Shown: piece by piece, positions 11,540 to 23,087 of the stretch | How positions within the stretch are numbered: the first letter of the stretch is position 1 | Layout of the letters: each line of letters begins with the position of its first letter | From: Copromyces sp. CBS 386.78 | Taxonomy: Eukaryota; Ascomycota; Sordariomycetes; Sordariales; Sordariaceae | Assembly: GCA_030685235.1 (NCBI GenBank) | Contig: MU839086.1 | Location: 310,001 to 374,000 of the forward strand | Length of the DNA stretch: 64,000 nucleotides | Direction: 5' to 3' | Notes under the pieces: model-generated | Told to the model about the DNA's origin: nothing | What the model saw: the letters and a program-made list of their open reading frames with translations, nothing else | The model's database searches: none | Made by a program: the position numbers and the translations under genes

Positions 11540-12721
11540 ATGGTCCACTCGTCTGTTTTATATCAAAATGACAACCAGACAGTGCTCCTTCTTGATCTGC
11601 CTCGTTCACTCGAGGAAGCTCAGTTTCTCCCAAACGAGCTTGAAGATGGCGCGCTAACTCTGGGGAAGCTCCGGTACCTGATCTCGGCAGAACCTCCATC
11701 GTCTCCGTTTCCGACTCCGGAGCCAAAATCGAAATCGCTATCATCCGCGGCCAGCGCTGCCCTGACTGCCTCTGCTCATATCGCAGAGTTGATGACTCGT
11801 TCCGCTGCCGAGTCTGCCTTGGAAGACATTCGGCACTCTTATGATGGAGGATGGTGTTTACCGCGTCACTGTCCGCCAAAAAGAACGACGGTCAACCGCA
11901 ATGGGAAGCGGGGCCCCGATGGAGAAATTGCCGGCGGAGAGATTGTTAAGGTCTCGGACGAAGTCAAACGCCGTCACGATGTCTCTGGTGAGGCGCCGCC
12001 AGACCTCTCCCATTACATCATCCCAAAGGCATCTCACTACCTGCTTGGCACGGTGGATTCTCAGCGATCTCAGTTTCTTGCGACGGCACCCAAGAAGTTT
12101 GACCTGATCCTCATGGACCCGCCCTGGCCCAACCGCTCCGCAAAGAGGAAAAGGGGCATCTACCAGCCCGTTCGTGACACAGACTCTATAAGGGACGTTC
12201 TCTCCCAAATTCCTGTCGCATCTCACCTGTCCGAGGATGGTCTCGTTGCTGTATGGGTTACGAACTCGGCACGAGCTGCCGAGCTTCTTACATGCCCGAA
12301 GGGCATCTTCGACGAATGGGGAGTCGAACCGGTCGGCGAGTGGATCTGGCTGAAAGTGACCACGGGCGGAGAGCCCATTGTGAGTCTTGATTCCGCTTGG
12401 AGGAAACCATGGGAACGGCTTCTGCTCGCGAGGAAACGTGGAACTGCTGGACCGAACGTCAAGAAACGAAGTCCTATAGAGACCAAGGTTATCGTAACGG
12501 TGCCGGATCTCCATTCCAGGAAACCAAATCTTCGAGGTTTGGTTGCGGACCTTCTGCCACTCAACTATCAAGCTCTGGAAGTCTTTGCCCGGAACTTGAC
12601 GGCAGGATGGTGGAGCTGGGGTGACCAGTGTCTGTTGTTTCAACACCGAAGCCGGTGGGTAGAAGTTGTCTCGGATGAAGCAGAAAAAGCAGGGCTGCCC
12701 TTCCCTCCAAAAGAAAGGTGA
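11540..12721 (+). CDS. MT-A70 family N6-adenine methyltransferase, METTL4-like
   Basis: Predicted S-adenosylmethionine-dependent adenine-N6 methyltransferase of the MT-A70 superfamily. There is a single exon. The start at 11540 is chosen because the protein then opens MVHSSVLYQNDNQTVLLLD, a plausible N-terminus for fungal relatives; the frame is also open back to 11276, just downstream of the Copia LTR. This gives 393 residues. The catalytic DPPW motif is at residues 193-196, within FDLILMDPPWPNRSAKRKRG. It is followed by LSEDGLVAVWVTN and a C-terminal block with RKPNLRGLVADLLP and FARNLTAGWWSWGDQ, which contains the RKP and N positions used for substrate and cofactor contacts in METTL4 proteins. 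The layout fits METTL4 (U2 snRNA m6Am or DNA 6mA writer) rather than METTL3/IME4 or METTL14. The substrate is not shown by sequence. The neighbouring retrotransposon ends 323 bp upstream. Confidence 0.88.
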   Translation: MVHSSVLYQNDNQTVLLLDLPRSLEEAQFLPNELEDGALTLGKLRYLISAEPPSSPFPTPEPKSKSLSSAASAALTASAHIAELMTRSAAESALEDIRHSYDGGWCLPRHCPPKRTTVNRNGKRGPDGEIAGGEIVKVSDEVKRRHDVSGEAPPDLSHYIIPKASHYLLGTVDSQRSQFLATAPKKFDLILMDPPWPNRSAKRKRGIYQPVRDTDSIRDVLSQIPVASHLSEDGLVAVWVTNSARAAELLTCPKGIFDEWGVEPVGEWIWLKVTTGGEPIVSLDSAWRKPWERLLLARKRGTAGPNVKKRSPIETKVIVTVPDLHSRKPNLRGLVADLLPLNYQALEVFARNLTAGWWSWGDQCLLFQHRSRWVEVVSDEAEKAGLPFPPKER

Positions 12722-13027
12722 GGCAAGCAGTATAGACAGACAACCGGAACTCCTTCTAGTGTTGTTCCGTCTACTCCTCTGTATCGTATCGTACATATTG
12801 CACGATAAAACCGCAAATGTCCCGTCCAACATGTGCAATATATCATACAATCAGGTTCCAAGCCAGGCCGATTTCTCTATCCGCTCCAAGATATCATTTC
12901 CATTGCATGGAAGGACTGTCGTTTCCTCGCTCTGCACTTCCCTTCCCTTTTCGCCTCACCCACTCCTGACTCTGCGCAGAACCCAACTTAATGGTGCGAC
13001 AAAGTCAAGCAAGCCCGACCCTCATAT
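12722..13027. other. convergent intergenic region
   Basis: Shared 3' flank between the METTL4-like gene (+) and the uL23m gene (-). No ORF or RNA gene is recognisable. Confidence 0.5.
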
Positions 13028-13896
13028 TTATTGCTTGGACTCCGGACCCTTGCTGCTGCTCTCCTCCGCCGACTCATCCAAAGGCAAGTTCTCTTCCACC
13101 TCGGACCACCCTTCCTCCTCCGGCACGATCTTCGAATTGAGGAATGAGTTCACCTTTCCGGGCGCCCACGTCTCCTCGCCCGAGAGGAGCCTGCTCTGCT
13201 GTGCCTTGATGGCCTTGCGGTCCTTGGACACCTCATGCTGCGACGGCACAGTGATCTCGCCCTGGGCCCTGACGGCGTGGTATTTCTTTTCGTCCTCCTG
13301 CGCCTTGTTCTGCTTCTTCCACGTGCTGTAGTCGAACCCGTCGCGGGCCTCCTCGGCGGGCGGCTTGGGCCAGACGAACGGCTTGGCCAGCTCGGCGATC
13401 ATCATCTTCTGCGACTTGGGGCGGCGCCAGTTGCCGAAGTCGCCGTGCCTCTGCTCGTGCATGCGCTGGTTGACGAATGAGCGGACGCCCGTCACCTCGA
13501 CGTTGTAGACATGGTACAGGTAGTCGCGCAGGTCGAGCTTGTTGAACTCGAGGGGGACGATGAAGGTCGCGAGGTTGGGCGGCTGCTTGGGCAGCGGGCG
13601 GACGAATGTGATGACGTGGTTTGGCCTGATGGTAGAGAGCAGTGTGTTAGGGCCAGCTTCAAGGTACAGGGAGCGAGACGGATGGATGTGGTGTCATGTC
13701 TGGGATCACACAAGCTCTAGGGAAGGACGACGGGAGTTTTTGTCTTTGGAAAAAGAGAGGCGGACTGTGTAGGTATAACAGGCGCAATCGCATCGCAGAT
13801 GTGGTAGTATCTTTCTTACAGGAAGATCTGCTTCTTGCCCACCCTGAAGGGGGCATTCCTAAGTGCCTCAGCACCCATCTTCGCTACGGAGGCCAT
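13028..13896 (-). CDS. MRP20: mitochondrial large ribosomal subunit protein uL23m
   Basis: Structural protein of the mitochondrial 54S subunit, at the polypeptide exit region. Two minus-strand exons, 13896-13820 and 13625-13028, are joined across a 194-bp intron (donor GTAAGA, acceptor ATCAG), giving 224 residues. Exon 1 encodes the conserved fungal start MASVAKMGAEALRNAPFRVGKKQIF. Exon 2 continues L-PNHVITFVRPLPKQPPNLATFIVPLEFNKLDLRDYL, the uL23 core, then YHVYNVEVTGVRSFVNQ. The second half is a lysine/glutamate-rich fungal extension ending in an acidic-serine tail. Starting at a downstream GTG would lose the core, so the two-exon model is required. The gene converges with the methyltransferase gene. 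Confidence 0.9.
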
Positions 13897-14436
13897 TGTG
13901 CCGGATGTGGTGGGTATATGGAGGACGTGAGGGAACGCGCCTTGTCAATCGAGTGAGGTCGCGCCGGGGATCCGTACTCGCAGCACCCGAGAATCTGGAG
14001 CAGCCGGCCGATTGAAAGATTGACGGTTCCCCGTTTCGATAATATTTTCCGCATTTCCCCCGGACCGGTGCCAGCTGGCGGCCTCGTGAGGGGAGCTGCT
14101 GGGCTACGTCCCCCTCACAGTGGAGCATCCAAGCTACGGCAGCGATGAAAGTGGGTGCAGTGGATCCAGAGACTAAACTTTAAGTTTGGATGCAAGACCC
14201 ATACGCCATGCTCCCTGCTCCATCTTCAACCACGACGGAAGAAGATGGGAAGAAATCGCAAGATGCATCGACAGAAGAGATGAATTATTAGCGTTTATAT
14301 CATTTCAGTCATTCCTGTCATCGGATGTCTTCTCACCCTTGTATAAGTACATATGGTCCGAAAAATAGCCACTTTCCACATGGGGCGATATCCTCCTCAA
14401 ACTCGGACCATTTTGTGTAGCCACCAACGCCTCGCT
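13897..14436. other. intergenic region upstream of uL23m and downstream of the DJ-1/PfpI gene
   Basis: No supported gene. It should contain the uL23m promoter (near 13.9-14.1 kb on the minus strand). No distinctive motif was recognised. Confidence 0.45.
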
Positions 14437-15462
14437 TTAAACATCAAGACCATCAACAACAACGCCCTTGGTCCAGGTCAATTGCATGACCCGGGCAACT
14501 TCATTGGCAGATTCCTCCGAAACCATAACGCTGACCAGATACAAAGCCGCATCCAGGCCAGCGGCCACTCCCCCACTCGTAATGACACGCAGTCCACCTA
14601 GACGCATCGCTGCGCGGCGGGCAATGGATTCGCGACGTGTCGCACCCTTGAAGGACATGGATCCCTTTCTATAAGCGGTGTCAGTAAAGTTCATTGCTTA
14701 CAAAAGCCCAAGCTAGTTGCGCAAAGACACCAGCACTCACCGGGCATTGGAAGGACGACGGCCAGCGTCAGACTTGCGGCGCACGTAGGGATTCTCATCC
14801 TCGTCGCCAATGTCAAAGCGCAAGTTGTTCACCACGTATCGAGCATCTTCGATGACATCGGTGCGCTCAGTAAGGTCACGAACTGCCGAATGGCTGCACA
14901 GGTTCTCGAACTGGGTCATATGGTCGGGGTGGGTGGTCGCAGAAAGACCAGATAGAATACCAAGTTCAGCCAATAAGATGGATCCGGTGCAGATGGAAAG
15001 CAGGGTACGCTCGTGAGTGGGATCAGCCTTCTGGATCTCAGAATAGGCAGTGATAAGGGGCATGGGCTCGGCCTTGGCCTTCAGGATGGCATCGTTCACG
15101 TTGCCGCCAACTACAACGAGGACGTCGAATTCTGATAAGCGCTCGTGGGCCTCCTTCCATGTGATCTGGGACTGCACAGTGACTCCCTGATCTGAGAGAA
15201 CGGTGGGCTCGCCGGAGGCGATGGTGACTTCGAAGGCTCTGGAGGCTGTGTTATGAACCCAGTATTAGCCATCTGGTCGTCGACAGAGACATTGCTATTC
15301 GAGGATATGACGTATAGCTGACTTACAAGGATCATTCGCCTCGTGCAGGGCGGTGGTAAGGACCTCAAGGGGACCGGCAAAGTCCATGAGGTTGAACTTG
15401 GGATGCAGGGCGAAGAGCACGTCAATGGGCTCATCGGCCACTGCAGACGATTTGTGTGCCAT
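14437..15462 (-). CDS. DJ-1/PfpI family protein (class I glutamine amidotransferase-like fold)
   Basis: Three minus-strand exons, 15462-15327, 15245-14741 and 14668-14437, are separated by 81- and 72-bp introns (GTAAGT and GTGAGT donors). They give 290 residues with consistent phase. The N-terminus reads PIDVLFALHPKFNLMDFAGPLEVL, the family's first strand and the FAGPLEV turn. VVVGGN follows before the second half. The nucleophile-elbow cysteine is C131 in LLSICTGSILLAELG, and the C-terminus has VITSGGVAAGLDAALYLV, typical of the ThiJ/AraC-N subgroup. About 40 residues between the elbow and the last block (a charged DEDENPYVRRK loop) are longer than in short PfpI proteins. Members include glyoxalases, isonitrile hydratases and stress proteins. 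I cannot assign the reaction. Confidence 0.85.
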
Positions 15463-17657
15463 CTTGACGACCTTGTTGTTGTGGTTGAGTTAGGAAGTGA
15501 GGGATTGGGGAATGGACTATAGTGGTCTGATACTATGGCAGACCGTGAACTAGCAACAAAGATAGAACTTCAGGATCGTGAAATGTCTTGGAGGAAGCTT
15601 ACTCTCGAAGAGCGCGTGTTGATAGACTTGAGATGTATAGATCACCTTTGTGAGATGGACTGAACAGGAAGAGAATATGGGTGCCGGCGGGTGCACGGGA
15701 AGCTTCTTATTAAATGAGACGGGACGGACCTCAATGGATAGAGCTCCACGAGGAAAGTGAGGGGGAGGGGAACCGTGACTGGATGGCGGGCGTCGTATCA
15801 CCCCACGTGAGGAGGTGATCGAGCCTCGAGTAATGGCCCAGAATTGCCAAATGACCTGAATGCCCAGATCGTCCTCTCCCTCTGTGGAGAAGCAGTCAAC
15901 GAGGTGCACCTCCGTCCGCAAACAGTCGGTTGTATCCGCGGCCGGCAAGCTGTGCGCCAGAGGACCTCAATGGCGAATGGGATGGAACCTCACTTACACC
16001 TCAGAAGGAATGGTGGCGTGCCGGAGCGGCAGTCGTACCACTCGCTGGGAGCTTCCACTTGTTGGAGAACCCCACTTGGTGGGACCTGACGTGCGTTGAA
16101 AATGCGGGGTAGCGTTGAACCAGAAGGTCTTGGCGCACCAAGCCCGGAAGCAACCAGGAGGACCTGCTGACAGGCGGGTCCTTTCTCCATCGTAGCTGCC
16201 CCGCAGTGGAGCCGGACGACCTGATCAGTAGTGGTGGGTTGGAAATTCACGGTCAATGTAAAGTAACGTAAAGTAAGTAAAAGAAAGGTAAAAAACGTGA
16301 TGTTTCTTTCGTGCACGGGCCTCCCCGCACGGGCCATACAAGTTTCGCAGGTATTAGCCAGTTGTAATAGCGGCACCTAGGCAGCGAGATTGCTAGAGTG
16401 CGGGCGCATCTCAAACTGGCGATAAATCGTCTCGTTTTGAAAAGGTGGCATCGTGAGGGTATTCTCTGAGCTTCTACGAGTCGATCGCGGTCCGTTTCAT
16501 ATAGTTTCGTTGATAATTGATGGAGTGGATGAATCTTGAAAAGGTGCCCTGGTTGTGGAAGATTATGGGTTGTGTGCACGGATCATTTACACTAGTGTTA
16601 TTTACTGAATTTCAATTTTCTGAAAATTTCTGAAAAAATCTTATTTTTTCAGAAATAAACCATCACTACTGATCAGTGGTCTGTTCATCGGGCAGGTGCC
16701 GCACGCCGGACAGCTGTTAAAAATTGGAGTGGGACACGTTCGGGAGCCACCTGCAAGTGCAAGCGGGTAACCTCGGGGCAGGCAGTGGCACGATTCAACA
16801 GATGGATTCCATGGAATCATGTGCGACCGAACCTAACCATTGTGACCCCTGGAACAACAAGGACGGGAACGACGACCAAAGCGATTTAAATCACGGCACA
16901 ATTGACCACCTAGAACCACCTAGAACCACCCAGGCAATTGGAGCCAGAACACGCCATACCGTATCTTGAAGCTCCATCCAGTCCACTCTTTCTTTCATCG
17001 AGACATAGGGACCAATTGCCGTGCCACGCCGCTGGATAGGGGCCGGGAGCTTGAGCTTCACTGACTGACTGGATCACCATCCCGGTACCTTAGCATACCG
17101 CCGCGGTTACCTTACGCAAACCTCACCACAGCGGACCTGATACAGCTCACCCGTGGGAGATAGGTACCTCGAGACAGGTGGCTCAAGCTAGACAGAGCTG
17201 TCGGCCTGACCTTCGTCAAAAGCGTGCAGTTCTGATAAGCGAAGACGAGGGGCCGTTGCAGAGCGCCACTTTTGGAGCCGCCTCGAGCACTGCAGCCTGA
17301 GATAGTGTGGGACAGTGTGGCAGCCTTGGGGAAGTGATTGCCTTGGAGGTTGGACAGAGAGTGTGGTATCTGATTCGCCAGCCTCGGTCGGGTACAGCAC
17401 TAACTTCCTCATATCGTGCTCCGGGGTCCGATACGCGTACTAAACAACTTCTCGCCCTTGTCATTGCTTTTCAGTCGACTGATCTCACAGGAACGCTCAT
17501 CCGTCGGCTGCCGCTTCAAGAGCGAGCGGGTCCGTATTACGGCTTTCCGAGAGCTCTGGGCACACCAATGACCAACGGTAACTCGGGAAGCTCCCAACCT
17601 CAAGCGCTACACGACCCGTACCTTTAATTGCATGTGCCCGCCACTCCGCCGATCACG
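15463..17657. other. 2.2-kb intergenic region without a supported gene
   Basis: Several short ORFs occur but none has recognisable protein features. The region holds a candidate 456-bp MITE (16221-16676) and a short tandem of the decamer CCACCTAGAA near 16907-16930. The last few hundred bases are the presumed TSC1 promoter. Confidence 0.5.
16221..16676. mobile_element. candidate non-autonomous MITE with 20-bp imperfect terminal inverted repeats
   Basis: CTGATCAGTAGTGGTGGGTT at 16221-16240 matches the complement of 16657-16676 at 18 of 20 positions. Close to the right end there is a perfect 14-bp inverted repeat (16626-16639 and 16643-16656, core TTTCTGAAAAAA, 3-bp loop). I could not find a clear target-site duplication, so the outer limits are uncertain. 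Confidence 0.45.
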
Positions 17658-20600
17658 ATGGCCTCATCTGGGTAAGTCTTTTTGAGCATCAATCTACAGG
17701 TCTCTATGGTTGATGCAGAGTCTGACAAGCCATATTCATGAAACAGGTCTACCAAGGATCTCACCAAGGCTCTCACCAGCTTCATTCAGACACCAAACCT
17801 ACCTCTCCCCAAAGAGCTCACCGCCTTGATTAGCAACTATCTGGGCCGGCATGAGCACGCCGAAGACGGAGCTGCAGATCGGTTGAACGAGGAGCTTCTC
17901 TCCATCTACACCAAAAACGTTGAGAACCGGCCCGGAAAATATGCCGCCTTTCTTGCGATTCTACGGGAACTTCGTCCCGCCATGAAGACGCCTGCCAGGA
18001 TCTTTGAGTGGTGGGATAGACTTCTTGACCCGGTCTTGGAATATGTAGGACAGGAAAAGGGGTTGGCTCGTGAGGTTTCAACGAACACACTGGACCTGCT
18101 CGCGATTGACAAGTTCGATGAATCGTCAAACTCATCCGAGGCAAGCCTTGCTCCCTTCACTGAACGTCTGCTGAGTAGATGGATGGACGCTCGTGCAAGT
18201 CAGATAAACTGTGTTCCGATGGCGGACTTCAAGGACCGCATGGTGAAGAAGGCTTTGATGGTCTTTGGAAAGAAGGACCCCAAGGTTCGCATTAGCCCTT
18301 CTCCTTGCGCATACTGTTCTTGACTAACCGCTCAACAGGGCTTCATGACTTGCTTGGATCGGTATTTCGTCAAGAGAGATTATCGTAACTTTGCATTGAG
18401 CTTGCTATGCGATTTCGTTCAGAGCCAACCTCCACACCTTCATGTTGTGCTGCAAACACCATTATTCAACAACATCCTCAACTCTCTACAAAAGGACGAG
18501 TCGACAGCCACCGTCACCATGGCTTTGGTGGCGTTAATCATGCTCTTGCCTTACATACCGAGCTCGCTCGTGCCGTTTCTACCCAAACTTTTCAACATAT
18601 ACGCAAGACTTCTATTCTGGGATAGGGATAGCTATTTCGCGCAAGAACATACAGAAATCGGCCCTGAAGGTGGATTCAACGAAATTACCTGGGAGAGGGT
18701 GCTTCTTGACCCTGATCATGACGGAAGCTCGATCCCTTATCTATCAGGCTACTTCACTGTCCTATACGGCCTATATCCCATCAACTTTCTCGACTACATC
18801 CGCAAGCCGCAGCGATACCTGCGCCATGCGAACAATGATGACGATATCGATGTGCAGGCCATGGAAATTCGTGACAGGTCCGAGAGGTTCAGAAAACAAC
18901 ACCTTTTGCATCCGAACTTCTACAACCTAACGATTGACTCAGAGAAGACAGACATGAGCCGATGGCTTAACAGTGAGGCAGATGAGGTTCTTGCTGAATG
19001 CATGGCTCTGTCCCTAGAGTCTAAACAAAACTCTTCCGATACCCGCAACACCACCCCACTACCCGTGGGCTTAGATCAAGGACTTGAAGAGGAACTTGAT
19101 GAAGATGGCATGGAAGCCATCCTGAAGGGTTCTTTGGACCGTGGAGGTATCTCGTCAGGGATTGAGTCCACGCCAAGCATAGTGCGTTCACAAGTTGAAC
19201 CATCTAGAGAACCTTCTTTGCATGGCCCGATCTTCGATGCTGTAAGTCAGCAAGGTGATAGCACAAATCATGTTTATGATCAGGTTTCCCTTGGTGGCCA
19301 GGAAGTTGGTGAGAGCCCTATCCTCTCACCTCATCAACCCCAGTCGGCTCCACACACCCAACTCCATGATAGGCTTGTCACGTACAAGGCCAGCATATCT
19401 GGGCTTCGTCATTCCCTAGCAAATGCCAGTGTACCCTCGCTAGCCCTCGGGACCCAGGAGGCTGTAGGGGATAAAGGCCAAGGACAGGGTGAGGCATCGT
19501 CTGATTCTCTCAACCAACCACAACCCACTGGTGAAGCCAACAATCATGCCTCGCTTCTCTACCACCAGAATCTGCTACTTCTCAATGATTTGCAGTTTGA
19601 GCGGTACATCAAGCAGCAACATATGGCACATATGGGGGAACTGCGTCGTAAACAGGTCAGGGAAGCTGCCACCGAAGCAGAGACGCAGAACCTTGTCATG
19701 GCAAACCGAAGTCTGAGGCAGAGGCTTGACGAAGCGAAGCGAGGCGAGGCGCAAGTGAAGAAAGAGTTCGATCACCGTCGAAACATCGCAAAGAAATGGG
19801 AAAACGATCTCTCTACCAAGCTCCGGGCATTGCGCGAGGAACAGAAGAAATGGGCAGCGGAAGAGCTTGCCCTGAAACATCAGCTCGAAGAGTGCCAAAG
19901 AGAGTGCGACCGACTGCGTAGCGCTGCTGAGCTGGCCGAGAAAACAATGCTGCAGTATAAGCAAAGCAACGAGGCAATTGAAATTAGTACAGAAGAGATG
20001 GACAGGCTCAAGGGCGAAGTAGCTCGTCTCACCGAGTCAGAGCGCGCATACCACGGCAAGGAACTGAAAATGCAACAGGCGATAGAGAGCGCTGCCTTGG
20101 CCGAAGCTCGGGCAGAGCAGTTGTCACAGCAAGTTACCGCACACGAGCTGCACATCGAGAGAGTGAGGAAGCACTACGAATCCCGAATTGCAGACCTTAA
20201 TGATCAGTTGGCCAAGGTGGTCAAGGATAGTCAAAGCAGGAACGTCGACAACGTGGTGGCCGTATTCGAGGCCGCCCTCGCGACAAGCAGAGCGAAGCAG
20301 ACCGAGCTCCAAAAGGAATGCGATACTCTGAAGCGAAAATGCACGGAGTTGGAGGGGTCTCTTATGGAACTGAGGTCTACGAATGAAGAGATGTTAAGCA
20401 AAATTCTGTCTAACAACAATCAGCCGGTTTTGCTGGACGGCGGGCCAGAAGCAATGACTCCGAGATCAGGAAGTCCGATTATTTCACGGACGGCCAATCG
20501 CGGATTCTCTGACACAGATAGTGTCGAAGGTCTTTTCCGCAGTGCCACCCCCTCTTTGATACCAGCAACAAGACAAAGCTCTGTTTCCTCACCAACTTCG

Positions 20601-20878
20601 GTCCGCCGTCCGGGAACTCCTCCTGGAGCCACAGCAAGCGGTGATACGTCTAGTCGCTCGTCTCAGAGAACCAGTCCAGTTGCCGAAAGGCATCATGGAA
20701 AGGGTAGGTCGTATTCTCACTGTTAACATTTGTGTTTAAGTGAAGCCGCTGACCTTGAGGTGGAATAGGGGTGCTCGCGAACGCTCTTAAGAAGGAGCGC
20801 AAGGACAAGAAGGAAGATAAGCCTGAGAAGAAGAAGTCGAGTCTTCCTGCTTTCAAGGGAATGCGGGGCTTCGTGTGA
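17658..20878 (+). CDS. TSC1: TSC1 (hamartin), subunit of the TSC complex that restrains TOR signalling
   Basis: Scaffold partner of TSC2, the GTPase-activating protein for Rheb. Four exons: 17658-17671, 17747-18284, 18339-20703 and 20769-20878, giving 1008 residues. The first exon has only 14 bases (MASS plus part of G). Intron 2 is 54 bp with a weak GTTCGC donor but a good CTAAC branch site. The first 350 residues form the helical hamartin core. They include WWDRLLDPVLEYVGQEKG, KGFMTCLDRYFVKRDYRNFALSLLC, LVALIMLLPYIPSSLVPFLPKLFNIYARLLFWDR, YLSGYFTVLYGLYPINFLDYIRKP and FRKQHLLHPNFYN. A serine-rich middle follows, then a long coiled coil at about residues 590-880 starting LLYHQNLLLLNDLQFERYIK. 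The conserved basic end is GVLANALKKERKDKKEDKPEKKKSSLPAFKGMRGFV. Identification is firm. The exact last exon may vary (see findings). Confidence 0.93.
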
Positions 20879-22022
20879 GTGTCATGATAGCATTGTTGGA
20901 GCTTAGGACAGAGGTGGGAAAGTTGGTACTGAGTAACAGCATGACTTCAAACCAACATAGCTGTTAAGGTACCCATCATCGCCCAACTTTTACAGAATAC
21001 CCTAGCTTGTTCGGTCGAGATCTCAGTACGGCATGGTTTTTTCTCCTCGTGATGGCCCTGTATGTGTTGACTGCCCGAGTTCATTGGTGTAGATGTGAGG
21101 GTGTGTATAAATACCTTGTTGTTCTTCTTGATTGTTACCGGTAGTGTTGCAGCTCTTGGCGCTTCGGTTTACCCCTGCGGAATCGACGATGACCCTGGTC
21201 CGATGGCGTCTCCCCAGCCTCCCACGACAGACTGGAAGCTCTCCACTCTGCCACCCCACGACAACGGCGCCGCGAAGGTACATTTTCATCGAATGAAATT
21301 TGCGCCTTGTCCTGTCTTCTCTATCTTCGTTGTAGAATCTTCGCGTCCTCGGCTGTGACCAACAAAGCCTCAAAGACATCGTGAAATTTGACAGCAGGAG
21401 AATCAGCCCGTGTCACGCCTAGAGGCTGGACAATCCCGTTGTTGTCGTCCTCCAGTCTGCCTCATTATCCCGTTCTGTCCGTCTGGTGCCTGCATATCCG
21501 TCCTACCGTGGCAGGTTTACAACGCGTGGCCGAATCAGCTGAGCCGAAAGCTGCAAGAGCTTGAACGAAGCTGTTAGGCCAGAGAGGTACATCTCCAACT
21601 GCGACCAACCGAGCCAGTTTGATTTGGCATTACCCATTCGGTACCTGGGTGTAACAGCAACCGGATCATCGCCGCGGCATCACAAGGCAAACTTGGGAGA
21701 TCACCCATCCGTACATCTTTTATCTCTCACATATACCCAGATATACTTCGATCGCATTCGAGCGGCCCTCGTCCTCGATCAACGAACCAACAGCTGTCCG
21801 TCCGCCGTGTCGCAATACTACGCCTTTGAACTTGTTTCAAGATAGTGGCAGTGGGGTGTCCCGGCTTATCCCGCCCGCCACGGGACGCAGGAATTGGACG
21901 GAACTATTGGGCTGAACATCGGACGATACTGAAGTCTTGGAACAAGACGAACAATAACCATTGTGCGCGCACCTTGAGGACCGGACCTACCACATTGGTG
22001 TCGACCAAGTAAGCGATCCAAG
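20879..22022. other. intergenic region, no supported gene
   Basis: Holds the TSC1 3' flank and the presumed promoter of the next gene. Short ORFs at 21095-21358 and 21561-21845 lack family features. The first begins with GTG rather than ATG. Confidence 0.45.
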
Positions 22023-23087
22023 ATGTCGCCAATAAAACCAGCTCCGAAGCGAAGCGACGCAAAAGCGCAAAAGCGCAACCTGGACTCCGTTACCGATAAG
22101 CTTCTCGAGTTCTCAACGCCAAAACATAAGCGACACCCAGCCCCGAAATCGACTTTGCATCTCGAGACATGGGATGAAATTACCCCATCGGCTCACGACC
22201 ATATCGCCAGGATAGGAACACTTGCAGGCGCAGGAAATCCATCATCGACACTTGCAATCGAAGGAGCCCCCACCCGCGTACTCCCGCGACAATACGCCGA
22301 AACCTCCACAATCCCAGCCTACTACGGCGCGCTCTACTCCAGCCCCTCTCCTGGCGCCGTGGTAGGCATCACCCTTGGCGCAGTTGCCGGCTTCATTTTA
22401 ATCCTCTTTCTCATCTACACATGCATCAATCTAGGCGGCTACTCAACAACGATTAGTGAATCCGGAGGAACCGCGTCGGTAGTGACACGGAGGAGTCGGC
22501 ACCACTATCGCTCTGCACACCACAGCGAGGTTGAGGATGGTGGTGGCCGTAGCCGTGGCGTGTATAAACACCGGAGGAGCAGCAGGCGCCGGTCACGGTC
22601 TACATCCTCGGCTGGTGATGATAGGGGAGAAACGGTGGAGATCCGCAGGACTGCCAAGACAAACAGGGATCACCGTGGTAGGGAACATGGACATGGACAC
22701 GGCGACGGTATTGTTCTAGAGGAGCGGCACCGGTCAAGGTCGATAGGACAGGGACACGGACAGGGACACCCACATGGAGAACCGGTTGCCCAGCGGATCG
22801 TGGTTGAGGAGAGGAGGCGAAGCACCAGGAGGCAATCGAGGACAGCAGCGAGGTCGCGGTCGCCGCCAAGACCTATTGTGGTGGAGGCTTCGGAGCCTTC
22901 GCATCCTCATGAGAGAGAGAGAATTGTGGTTGAAGAGGATGTAAGCAGTGTGTCGTCGCCGCCGGGACCGCCGAGACGGAGAAGGAGTTCCGGGTACCGT
23001 GAGATTCGACCGGATGAGTTTGCGGGTGGGGATGAGCTGTTGAGGGAAGTGAGGAGGTCGAGGAGTATGAGTCGGCATAGGGAGTAG
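22023..23087 (+). CDS. single-pass membrane protein with an Arg/Ser-rich tail, function unknown
   Basis: A single-exon ORF of 354 residues, not assigned to a named family. The N-terminal 110 residues are polar with several basic stretches (PKRSDAKAQKRN). One clear transmembrane segment, GAVVGITLGAVAGFILILF, lies near residues 110-130 and is preceded by IPAYYGALYSSPSP. The rest is low-complexity: RRSR and RSRS clusters, His/Gly runs (GHGHGD) and three copies of an [IV]V[LV]EE[RD] motif. The start at 22023 is the first ATG. A later start just before the membrane segment cannot be excluded, since the segment itself is the most constrained-looking part. Its topology resembles fungal surface or plasma-membrane proteins of the mid2-like type, but it has no signal peptide. 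That comparison is only a guess. Confidence 0.7.
   Translation: MSPIKPAPKRSDAKAQKRNLDSVTDKLLEFSTPKHKRHPAPKSTLHLETWDEITPSAHDHIARIGTLAGAGNPSSTLAIEGAPTRVLPRQYAETSTIPAYYGALYSSPSPGAVVGITLGAVAGFILILFLIYTCINLGGYSTTISESGGTASVVTRRSRHHYRSAHHSEVEDGGGRSRGVYKHRRSSRRRSRSTSSAGDDRGETVEIRRTAKTNRDHRGREHGHGHGDGIVLEERHRSRSIGQGHGQGHPHGEPVAQRIVVEERRRSTRRQSRTAARSRSPPRPIVVEASEPSHPHERERIVVEEDVSSVSSPPGPPRRRRSSGYREIRPDEFAGGDELLREVRRSRSMSRHRE

Noticed and set aside
12223..12850. Long minus-strand ORFs opposite the METTL4-like gene
   Set aside because: Antisense shadows; the plus strand carries the DPPW methyltransferase motifs.
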